The notes beneath the pieces were generated by a model. The model saw only the letters and a program-made list of their open reading frames with translations, was not told the DNA's origin and searched no databases. 30,253 nt of DNA from Ministeria vibrans ATCC 50519 (taxonomy: Eukaryota; Opisthokonta; Filasterea), in contig CALSCP010001740.1 of assembly GCA_943704425.1 (NCBI GenBank), positions 1-30,253 on the forward strand, in the 5' to 3' direction. Shown one piece after another: positions 1 to 15,268 of this stretch (position 1 is the stretch's first letter; each line of letters opens with the position of its first letter). The translations under genes and the position numbers were made by a program.

Positions 1-276
1 ATGAAGAACAACTGGCAAGGGCTGCTTGTGGGGCGCATTTGGAGCGAGTGGGACGAAACGCGCAACGAAGGCGACATTCTGTTCTTTCGCGATGGCAGTG
101 GTGTGTAAATACACAATCATTAATAATTATTTTTTATCAGATTGTGAAAGGAAACTCGAAGAGAGTACGAATGGAGCGTCTTGTTCACCGCAACACACTT
201 CCATCACAACTATGCATCGTTTGACGTTGTCTCGGCAGGCCTGAGCGAGAAACAGATCTCAGTCTGCGATGAATAG
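1..276 (+). CDS. Possible 3' end of an unidentified gene (partial)
   Basis: The frame starting at base 1 is open for about 35 codons (contains NNWQGLLVGRIW and NEGDILFF) and ends at TAA near 108. An AT-rich stretch with intron character follows (GTGTAAATAC, then T-rich to about 135 or 147). After it a second frame is open to TAG at 274-276 and contains VLFTATHFHHNYASFDVV. A donor at about 103 and an acceptor at 147 (AAAG) would join the two in phase 0. The more pyrimidine-backed acceptor at 140 gives other frames. The composition looks coding, but I do not recognise the family. If real, the gene enters from the left and ends only 68 bases before the desaturase start. The start and the splicing are both uncertain. 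Confidence 0.3.
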
Positions 277-344
277 AATCGAAACGTTTTCTGAGTTTTT
301 CCCAATTCACTCCACTTTTTATTCACTTTGTTCTGTCCGCGACC

Positions 345-2048
345 ATGGCAAACAAGACCGGCCACATTGGCAAAGTGATCCCCGTCGCGCCGACGCCCAC
401 GTTCCACCACGTCGACGACACGCAGATCCACAAGCACCGCCGGAAGGAGGTACCGAATGCACTGCCTTCCCCTGCCACCCGGCGCCCCTCCACGCCTCCT
501 TGCTGTGGCGCGCGCGCTCCCGTGACGCGTGCGTCCCGGAACGCACTTTACGTCGCACGACAGAAAAAGAAAAAGAAGAAAAAAGGATTCTGTCTGTGTG
601 GAGACGTTTGCGCTGGCTCTTCCTCTGGCTGTCCCGCGTCTGGTCGATGTGGATGCTGAGGCCCGAGTGCCAACGCGCTTCCCATTGTCTCTCGTTGCGT
701 CTGTTCGTTGTGTGACTTGGGATGACTTTTTTTTTTTTTTATTAATAACAATATTACTCGTGAATATCTTTCAGTGCCGATCAGTCGCCACCTCATCTCA
801 TCCCACGGCGTCTTTTTTTTTTTTCTCTCTCTCTCTTGCCTCTCTCCCTGCAGCTTCTTGAGAAGTACCCTGATCTGGCGGATCTTCGAAAGCCCTACCT
901 GCCGTCGGCGCTGTACGTCATTGGAATTGTGGCGGCGCAGCATTTCATTGGTGTCAAGGCAGCCGAGCTGCAGCTTGGCGGACTCGGTAGACACACTCTC
1001 CTGTTCTCTGATTACTGTCATTCACACTCCTTCTCTCAGCGGTGTTTCTGCTGGCGTACACCATTGGCGCAACCCTTGTGCACGCCATGTGGGTGCTGAT
1101 CCATGACCTGACTCACGACGCTGTCTTTGAGAGCAAGTTTCTCAACCACATCTTCCACCTTCCCGCCAACCTCCCGATCATTTTCCCGGCCGCCTTTGGC
1201 TTCCGCCACTACCACCGTCTGCACCACGCCTACCTCAACGAGAAGTACAACGACCCCGACATGCCCGGTCCTCTCGAAGGTGTGAAAAAGAACAAGAAGG
1301 GGTAGAGGGAGAGAAAGAAACTGAACATATAAACGTTACGCAGCGAAAATCTTTGGAAACAGCGCAATTGGCAAAGCCATTTGGCTGTGCTTTTTTGGGC
1401 TGATCCAGAGCATCCGCGTGCACCGCTACCATGGGCGACTGGACCTGCCGACCGTTGCGCAGTGGGCGACCCAGATTGCATATGTGTACTACCTGGTGAC
1501 GCAGCACAGTTGGCAGTGCATTGTGTACATGTTTGTGTCTTCACTCTTTGCCATTGGGCTTCATCCTCTCGGTACGTACACATATCCATGCCGTCCATCT
1601 TTCTCTCTCTCTATGTGTGTGCGCGTGTGTCTGTGCGTGTCTCTCTCTACATCTACATCTGTGTGTCTCTTACCCCACTGCCTGTGTCTTAGGCGCACGA
1701 TGGGTGAGTGAGCACTACAACACGCACGAAGGCCAAGAGACATATTCGTACTACGGTGTTCTCAACAAGGTCTCGTTTAACATCGGTTACCACAACGAGC
1801 ACCACGACCTGCCCCGCGTTCCCTGGAAACGTCTGCCCGACGTCAGTGCACGTGCCCCCGAGTACTACTCCTCTCTCGTCGAACACCCGTCGTACACCAA
1901 AATGCTTTTCGACTTCATCTTCAACCCCCGCTTCACCCTCGAGTCGCGCGTCATCCACCCCTCTTACACCGCCATCTGCGACCACACCAACACCCAGGAT
2001 CGCGACGACGTCAAGGCCCGTCTCAGCGAGTCCAACAAGACCAAATGA
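345..2048 (+). CDS. DEGS1: Sphingolipid delta-4 desaturase (dihydroceramide desaturase), five exons
   Basis: This is a membrane di-iron desaturase that introduces the 4,5-trans double bond of dihydroceramide to make ceramide in the ER. Exons by inspection are 345-449, 854-986, 1040-1279, 1344-1571 and 1693-2048, giving 353 residues (human DEGS1 is 323). The three histidine boxes are visible: HDLTH in exon 3, HRLHH in the same exon, and HNEHHD in exon 5 after NKVSFNIGYH. Hydrophobic segments LYVIGIVAAQHFIG, FLLAYTIGATLVHAMW and CIVYMFVSSLFAIG fit the membrane topology. The N-terminal exon is more extended than in animals and lacks an N-terminal Met-Gly. The start is the first ATG in a good context (GACCATGGC). 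The family call is firm. Whether it also acts as a C4-hydroxylase (DEGS2-like) cannot be told. Confidence 0.95.
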
Positions 2049-2397
2049 ACACATACAGAGCGAAAACAAAAAAAATACAAAATAATACTAATAGCAATCG
2101 ACTACTCACCCTAATACGATAGTGAGGAAGTGGTTCAATACTTTGTTACGTTTGGTTACAACTTCGACTGAGAGAGAGAAAGTGATTGAGCGAGTCATTC
2201 ACTTACGATTGAAGTCACGAGTGAGACTGCCAAAGTGACAAGTGGAGCAATTGTCACACCACCACTGAGAGGTGCGTCAATTGTCACTCATTTTTAGTAC
2301 TGTAAAATTGTGTGTAAATATCCTGTAGAAAATTTCGAACTTTTTTTTGGAATTTGGAATATTATTTTGGTATTTTTTTAGTTATCTTTATTTTCTC
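2049..2397. other. Spacer between desaturase and TIP41-like gene
   Basis: This 349-base, AT-rich gap should hold the 3' UTR of the first gene and the promoter of the second. The only structure I see is a purine-rich GAGAGAGAAAGTGATTGAG stretch near 2170 and two identical CAATTGTCAC words at 2248-2257 and 2278-2287. No RNA gene or open frame stands out. Confidence 0.6.
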
Positions 2398-3534
<1,137 letters not shown>

Positions 3535-3582
3535 TTCCGTTGTAATAATAATTATCATACAAATACACATCATAAACAATCA

Positions 3583-3585
<3 letters not shown>

Positions 3586-3676
<91 letters not shown>
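3586..3676. repeat. (GA)n microsatellite
   Basis: About 45 nearly perfect GA units lie between the converging 3' ends of TIPRL and the SMARCAL1-type gene. Confidence 0.97.
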
Positions 3677-3678
<2 letters not shown>

Positions 3679-3900
3679 GGAGAAAGAAACAAAGTGATAG
3701 AGAGAGAGAGAAGAAGAAGAAAGAAACAAAGTGATAGAGAGAGAGAAGAAGAAGAAGAAAGAAACAAAGTGATAGAGAGAGAGAGAAGAAGAAGAAGAAA
3801 GAAACAAAGTGATAGAGAGAGAGAGAAGAAGAAGAAGAAAGAAACAAAGTGATAGAGAGAGAGAAGAAGAAGAAAGAAACAAAGTGATAGATAGAGAGAG
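3677..3900. repeat. Minisatellite of about 35 to 45 nt units (GAAGAAGAAAGAAACAAAGTGATAGAGAG core)
   Basis: At least six tandem units share AAAGAAACAAAGTGATAGA followed by a variable GA/GAA tract. The reverse complement of this core recurs in the asparaginase intron near 23730-23885 and in the TFIIIC-subunit intron near 29460-29600. Confidence 0.9.
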
Positions 3901-3922
3901 ACAAAACGGTTAATTGGCTCAA

Positions 3923-6347
3923 TTAGCTCTGAGGATCACACTCGTTCATGAGATCAAGTAAAAGCGCATCGTCGACCACATTGGAGTCGTCTGGCACATT
4001 CACACACTCCACCACGCCACTTCCACTTGCGCCCTTATTGGGCTCACTCACACTGGCCACACACACTCGTTTGCTCCACTCGGGCCCTTCCTCGGCATTC
4101 TCATCGCCCTGCTTGGTCAATGGCTCAAGATACTTCCACAGCGTGCGCGACATGGGGTCCAGTGCACCCTCGGCCGGCCGTCGCATCGCCACTTTGGTCG
4201 TCTCAGGCGCGTCCAAGTCACTCTTGCGCGCCATTCCACACTGCTCCAGCACCGACAACTACAAAAAGAGACGTCAGATGCACAGCACTTCATCTAATCT
4301 CTCTCCTATACTTTGTGGTGAAGCATTGGCCAAATTTTGTCGTCAACTGTCCCTTTGCACAACAAATAGTGAATGGTTACGGGATTCTCCTGTCCAAATC
4401 GATGTACTCGGTCTTCGCATTGACTCAATATTCCCGCTAAAAATACATTCAGTCAGCCAAAGTTCTCCAAATGTCACCTCAACAAAATAATTGGTAGTAC
4501 GGTTCCAGAATAACTCCGCCATGACAACGGTATGAGCGCGCTACAAAAAAAAAAACAAACAAACAAACAAGCAAACACAAAAAAACAATACAATCGTTAT
4601 TTTAGAATCGCCGAACACTTTCGCTTTATACTGTGAGGGTGAAACCCGAGTTGGCGGCGGTGATGGAAAGAACGCCGACGCGACAGGGGTCGTGTTCGTC
4701 TTGAAAGCGGTCAATGCCTCGCTGGCGGGTGTCCGCTGTTGTCGCACCGTCGATACGCATGTAGCCAACACGACGACGTTGGAGCATGTCGCAGAGGGCA
4801 TCCAAGAGCGACTGGTGGTGTGCGTAGACAAGAAATTTGTGTGTAGTGTCAAGCATCTCGGCGACGTAGTTGACGACGGCCGTCTGCTTCATATTGGCCG
4901 TGTCGGTGAACAGCCGCAACAGTTGACCTTGGCCTCCTTTGGCACCGCTGGCGCCACCAGGCGCAGCTCTCTTGCGACCAGTCTCGTCGGTCATCTCTGT
5001 GATGCGCCGTGCCATTGACTCGACGTGAATCGGAGACGGTGGTGGCAGGTGTACCTGACGACGCACCTTGGGCGGCAGTTGACTGGCGACGTCTGTCTTG
5101 CGACGTCGCACCATGACACACTCCTCGAGCAGCAACTGGAGCTCTTCCAAGTGCGACGCACCCGTCATGTCCACGCCAAAGTGCGTGCGTTTCGCATCAC
5201 AATACCGTGCAGCAAACTCCTGCAGCGAGCCCAGCAGCTTGGGCGACACAGCCTGCACTTGAGGGTACAGCTCCAGAGGACGACTCATTGCGGGTGTACC
5301 TGTCAACAGCAAGGTTCGGCGCGCGTTGCGCAAAAAGGGCAGGAGTTTTTTGGTCTTCTCTGACTTGAGATTCTTCATGTTGTGCGACTAGCAAAAAAAG
5401 TGGAGCAGACAAGATGAGAGCTTTTGGGGTGAAAATTTTTGTGCGTGTACCTCGTCTGCAATCATGATTTGGGGACGTAGCAGGTTGAGTGCTGCGGCGT
5501 GGACCGAGACGAGGTCGTAGGAGATAATGTAGACGCGCGACGAACCAAAGACAAACTTGCGCGACATGACGACGCTCACTTCGTCGGACCGAAGAGTGTT
5601 GGGAAGCCATTTTTGCAGGGCCAACTTCCATGTTTGGCGGAGCGACGAAGGAGTCACAATGACGAGGGGCCACTCGGAGGAGTAGTAGGACGCAATGGCG
5701 AGGGCACTCACGGTCTTGCCAAGGCCCATATCGTCGGCAAGGAGTACGCGACCGTTGAACTTTTGCACGACGTGCGTGACCCCACGTCGCTGAAATGGCA
5801 TGAGAGAGTCGCGCAGTTTGGCATCGATGCGTTCCCACTCGACAGGCGCTCGTGTTTGTGCTGCAGCGAGAGGCGGTTTGACAAACAAGTCGTAGATGCA
5901 GCGGGGTAGACCCTTAACAAGAATGTCGGGGTAGCGGGCAAGCGTCGAGCACATTTCGGTGTAGTGGTCGAGACTAAACGTCCACTGGCATCGTTGCGGA
6001 TTGTACGATTTGGACGGAATGCGCTTGAACGCCTGAACGATGCGCGTGTCGTAGGTAGACGACACGGAGAAACGATCGCGTGCAACCAGCTCGACGGTGA
6101 CCACAGTGCCGTGTGGGGTAGCGCCAAACGAGGTGGTCGGCGAGCCAGTTGACGACGTGCTTCGAACGGGACTCGCTGCCTGCGCAAGCTTCAAGGGCGG
6201 GGCCCGCGGCGCCGTGGTACCAGCTGCTGTTGCTGTGTTGATAGCGGTGGTTGCGCTTGCAGGTGCTTGCTGGGGCCGGGTGGTGGAGTGAGCAGGCAAG
6301 TTTGAAACGCTTAAAGTTGGCGCCACACACTCAAAGGGTTGTTTTTT

Positions 6348-6378
<31 letters not shown>

Positions 6379-6461
6379 GCCGCCGCTGCCGCTCTCCTTG
6401 CCAAAGCTGCTTGGCGATTAGCCTCTATCTTGGCAGCAAGGTCGCTGGGGATGGAAGACAT
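3923..6461 (-). CDS. SMARCAL1: SMARCAL1/HARP-type annealing helicase, five exons
   Basis: SMARCAL1 is an SNF2-family ATPase that rewinds RPA-coated DNA and remodels stalled replication forks. Exons on the minus strand are 6461-5451, 5387-4632, 4540-4501, 4436-4312 and 4258-3923, giving 755 residues. The N-terminus (KIEANRQAALARRA, residues 11-24) matches the family's RPA-binding motif. An alanine run follows (about 24-38). One HARP domain lies at about 122-178. SNF2 motifs follow: LADDMGLGKT (241-250), DESH (336-339, joined across intron 1), LLLTGTPA (363-370), and in the last exons AELFWNPG and EDRVHRFGQ. A 40-nt exon 3 is required: its C joins CG of exon 4 to give the Pro of FWNPG. The final exon adds an acidic tail of about 100 residues ending in MNECDPQS that I cannot assign. 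A ZRANB3 call is less likely because ZRANB3 lacks HARP and RPA motifs. Confidence 0.95.
6350..6396. repeat. In-frame alanine-codon repeat in the SMARCAL1-type gene
   Basis: A (GCA)n run passes into mixed GCC/GCT codons and encodes the polyalanine stretch (about 15 Ala) directly after the RPA-binding motif. Confidence 0.9.
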
Positions 6462-6539
6462 TGAAGATTTAACTGATCGTTCATCGTTTAACGTTATTAG
6501 TACCTACTTTTCACTCAGATTTTTAGAATTTTCATCACA
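6462..6539. promoter_or_regulatory. Very short divergent promoter region
   Basis: Only 78 bases separate the start codons of the helicase (-) and the enoyl reductase (+). The region is AT-rich with no obvious TATA box. It must contain both 5' UTRs and whatever drives both genes, unless one has an upstream non-coding exon. Confidence 0.6.
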
Positions 6540-7906
6540 ATGGTGCAAATCACGCTCAAAACGTCGCGCGGCAAGGAGTTCGTGCAAGTGGATGGCCAAC
6601 TGCCGATGACTGTGATTCAGTTGAAGAAGCTGATTCAGCAGAAGAGTAAGAACAAACCAGTGCCTCTTACGCCCACGCTCACCCTCCTGTCTACTTTGCA
6701 GAGAAGTCCCTTTACTCGGACCGTCAAGGAATCAAGCGTGAAGCGAGTATGCAAACGAAAAGAAGAACACTCGTTTTTTTTTTTCTCCTTTTTCTGTCAC
6801 TCACTTCGCTCTCTTTCTCTCTTTCTGTCTCTGTCTCTGTCTCGCTCTCGCTCTCGCTCGCCCTCTCTCCAAAGAGGGAAAGATGCTGAAGGACTCTGAG
6901 ACACTCAGCGAGTCGGACACGGTGCTGATCTTCAAGGATCTCGGTGCGCAAGTGGGCTGGTCCACGGTACGTCTGCGTCTGCGCATATGCGCGTATTATG
7001 CCCCGCACCCTCTGAACCCACGCACACGCGTGCTTTCAGGTTTTTCTTTCCGAGTACATGGGACCGCTGTTTGCCTACATGCTGTTCTACTGTCGTCCGG
7101 AGATTGTGTATGGCGCTGGTGCAGCGGACGCCCCGCGCCACTATGTTGTGCAGTGGGCTGCCATGGCCTGGTGCTTCCACTACATCAAGCGTGTTCTGGA
7201 GACCATCTTTGTGCACCGTTTCTCGCACGCGACCATGCCCATCTTCAACCTCTTCAAGAACTGCAGGTAAGCAAGCAGAATGCGACGATCGCGAATCACT
7301 CACTGTGTGTCTGTTTTTTTTTTTTTTTGTTTTCAGTTACTACTGGGGATTCGCTGCGTTTGTGTCGTACTTTGTGAACCACCCGCAGTACACTGCCCTC
7401 GAAGACGACAACATGATCCTTGCCTTCCTCATCGGATTCATCGTACCCCAAGCACATATACAAAAAAAAAAAAAAACAACAGACAAGAAAAATGACGGAG
7501 TCTTTCTTTTCAGGTGTGTGAGTACGGCAACTTTGCGATCCACTGTGCTCTGCGAGACCTGCGTCCGGCAGGATCGAAGGAGCGCAAGATCCCGATGCCC
7601 ACGGGCAACCCCATGACGCAGATGTTCTCCTTCTGCTCATGCGCCAACTACACATACGAGATTGGCAGTTGGTTCTTCTTTACGCTGATGACCTGCTCGG
7701 TTGCCAGTAAGCCACACATACCCACGCACGCACTCTCAAATGCGTTTGTGTTTCTCACTTTCTGTTTCTCTGTGTAAGGTGGCCTGTTTCTGTTTGCCGG
7801 CGCATTCCAGATGATCATTTGGGCAAAGGGAAAGCAGAGGAACTACCGCAAAGAGTTCCCGTCGTACCCCAAATCGCGAAAGGCAATTATTCCCTTCCTC
7901 ATCTAA
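6540..7906 (+). CDS. TECR: Very-long-chain enoyl-CoA reductase (TECR/Tsc13), seven exons
   Basis: This enzyme catalyses the last step of the ER fatty-acid elongation cycle, reducing trans-2,3-enoyl-CoA with NADPH. Exons are 6540-6645, 6702-6746, 6875-6966, 7040-7266, 7337-7442, 7514-7706 and 7779-7906, giving 298 residues (human 308). A ubiquitin-like N-terminal domain (residues 1 to about 75) is followed by FKDLGAQVGWSTVFLSEYMG, then membrane segments. The steroid-5-alpha-reductase-like C-terminal half contains HRFSHATMPIFNLFKNCSYY, VCEYGNFAIHCALRDLRP, and the terminal QRNYRKEFPSYPKSRKAIIP. Every intron phase closes on these conserved segments. Intron 2 is pyrimidine-rich, (CTCTGT)n-like. 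The gene is convergent with the queuosine salvage gene, with 88 bases between the stops. Confidence 0.95.
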
Positions 7907-7994
7907 AATTACACACACGCACACACACATACTCGTTTTCAAAATACACAACAACAAAACAACTCTCACACACAAAAAAGAAAATAGTGTATTC

Positions 7995-9296
7995 TTAATA
8001 TGCGACAGTATTCAAGTTTCTGTGTTTTTCCTGAGACACGGAGAGTTTTTGCTTTGCGACGACACATGAGAGATAGTGGTCGAGTGCGCGAGTGGTGAGT
8101 GCAGAGGAGGATCTGGCACGTACGATCGACGCGCATGCGACAATGGATGCACTGCGCAAGTATCCACTTGATCGCTCACTCACTGCCTCTTCTTCTGCAT
8201 CGGTGAAAACAGTTCATAGTGTGTGAGTCGATGCCTTCAATCCTTTTGTTCTTTGTCCCTCCCTCCCTCCTCTCTCTCTCTCTTTATCATTTTGTCCCTT
8301 CTCTCTCTTCTCCTCAGTCTCACATAAGAATTTTTATATCTATTTTTGTTGTTACGTTGAATTTGGCGGCTGAGTTGATCGTCTGTGACTGTGATGAGAT
8401 TAAAGCGGGTAAGAAGAGCTGGAATAAGACTGCCGGGCGCCACTGAGAGCTGGTCAATGTCAGGAAAGTCAAAAAGACGGTCTGCGTTGGACGCAAAGTG
8501 GCGGTGAAGATCGGCTGTGAGCAGTTGAGCTTTGCGCGCGAATGTGAGTTCGATGGAGTCGATAAGGGCGGTGTCGTTGAAAGCGGGGAATTCGTGAACG
8601 AGACGCTCGACAAGGCCGTTGGCGGTACGATCTGATTTCACAGTGTCCAGAACAAACTACAAAACGCAAACGCATTGGAAAATCAGATCAGATCAGTGTT
8701 GAAGTCAGTTCAAGTTGCAATTTAGTACGTGTCCCAGAGTGAGGTAGCCGAGACGGTGAAGAGCAGCGGCGGTTTCGTGGAGGGTCTCTTTGATGGCGTC
8801 AAGCAGGGGTCGTACGGGCGAGGGTTGCGAGTAGGTGAAAGCGCCCGACTCGTGCGGCACGTCAATGTGGAGTGGCAGACCAAACGCCTGAGCTACATCC
8901 TGAATCGACATGGCGGCGAATTCACTCGCACTCAGCGTGGATCCGCCAATGTGCATGCACATGACACCGTAGGATATGGTGGAGAAGACGCCGCGTCCGG
9001 TAGCCGCATAGATTTCGCGCTGTAGGCTTGAGCCAAAGTTGAGCAGATGCAAGGTCGAGAGAAAATTGATTTCGATCAACTGCGAGTCGAAGCGTAAGGG
9101 AAACTTGCGCGGCGAGCCATTATCCAAGTCGGGCAGGTTCCGAGCAAACTCCTCCAGCTCGTCCGCATTGATCTAAGTCAAGAGAGTCGCAGGGTGAGCA
9201 AAGTTCGCGAACTGTACATGATCGTACGCGAACTGGCGACTTCTCCGACTTGAGCAGCTCTTCAGCCCCCGATAGAATGCGAGCAAGAAAGGCCAT
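7995..9296 (-). CDS. QNG1: Queuosine salvage protein (DUF2419 / QNG1 family), four exons
   Basis: The family releases queuine from queuosine nucleosides or nucleotides so eukaryotes can re-use it for tRNA wobble modification. Exons on the minus strand are 9296-9228, 9172-8729, 8656-8356 and 8194-7995, giving 337 residues. Family features seen are SPVRINADELEEFA across the first junction, FGSSLQREIYAATGRGVFST, SYGVMCMHIGGS, FARKAQLLTADLHRHF with FDFPDIDQLSV, and the end RALDHYLSCVV...LNTVAY. It resembles the fungal-type subfamily more than animal C9orf64. I chose the ATG at 9296. An in-frame ATG at 9404 would add 36 residues including the hydrophobic stretch PQALIIIVIIRFVLFGLSII, which lies in AT-rich DNA and is probably 5' UTR. 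Confidence 0.9.
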
Positions 9297-9569
9297 TGTA
9301 AAAATGATCGACAAGCCAAACAGAACAAAGCGAATGATGACAATGATAATTAATGCTTGTGGAATGAGTCGTGAGATCGCAAATTCGTACACATTCATAT
9401 TCATGACAAATCAAAAATAAATTATTTTCAAAATTTTAATCACATTTATAATTATTCAAGTAAACACATAGTCAGGCAGGCAGACAGTCGCATTATCCAC
9501 TCAGATACATACAAACACGCGCTTGTGCGCCACCCAAGACGACACTGAGCTCGACAATCACCCACAACC
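9297..9569. promoter_or_regulatory. Divergent promoter region between the queuosine salvage gene and the CUE-Smr gene
   Basis: These 273 bases between divergent start codons are AT-rich in the middle (9410-9465, runs of A/T with ATTTATAATTATT). No TATA box can be singled out because the whole stretch is A/T-rich. Confidence 0.5.
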
Positions 9570-15005
<5,436 letters not shown>

Positions 15006-15268
15006 CTTATACTATAATTATCCATTTCATTTGTACTGCGCCAGTAAAAAACCTCTATTATGTATTAATTTATTATAATAATTATTATTAACAACAATTA
15101 TTATTATTATTATTAGAGAATCGCGAGCAATAATAGTATTATAAATATTTTGTGTAGACTTTACAATGAAAAACTAAAACAGCAACAGAAAATCAATCAC
15201 AAATTCACAATCAGTTCTGAAAAACTCAAGACTGAAATTGAAAGATCAAATAATTATCAGTTTGCGCA
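15006..15268. other. AT-rich spacer between CUE-Smr gene and IFT122
   Basis: This tandem spacer is strongly AT-rich and includes a TTATTA-type repeat at about 15065-15115. It should hold the 3' end of one transcript and the promoter of IFT122. I see no gene. Confidence 0.6.

Larger units (their letters stand above)
3535..3922. other. Repeat-filled convergent spacer between TIPRL and SMARCAL1-type genes
   Basis: Apart from short AT-rich 3' flanks, this 388-base gap is occupied by a (GA)n run and a purine-rich minisatellite, annotated separately. I see no gene in it. Any 3' UTR and polyadenylation signals of both converging genes must lie here. Confidence 0.8.

Noticed and set aside
3677-3900. 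Regular repeats considered as a CRISPR-like array
   Set aside because: Units are simple purine tracts without unique spacers, and the DNA is eukaryotic.
3570-3922. Minus-strand Ser/Leu/Phe-rich frames resembling hydrophobic proteins
   Set aside because: They are translations of (GA)n and minisatellite DNA; no coding evidence.
4461-4501. Read-through of the SMARCAL1 frame past FWN (giving RTTNYFVE) as exon
   Set aside because: Splicing at 4501/4436 restores the conserved FWNPG followed by EDRVHRFGQ with matching phase, whereas read-through loses it.
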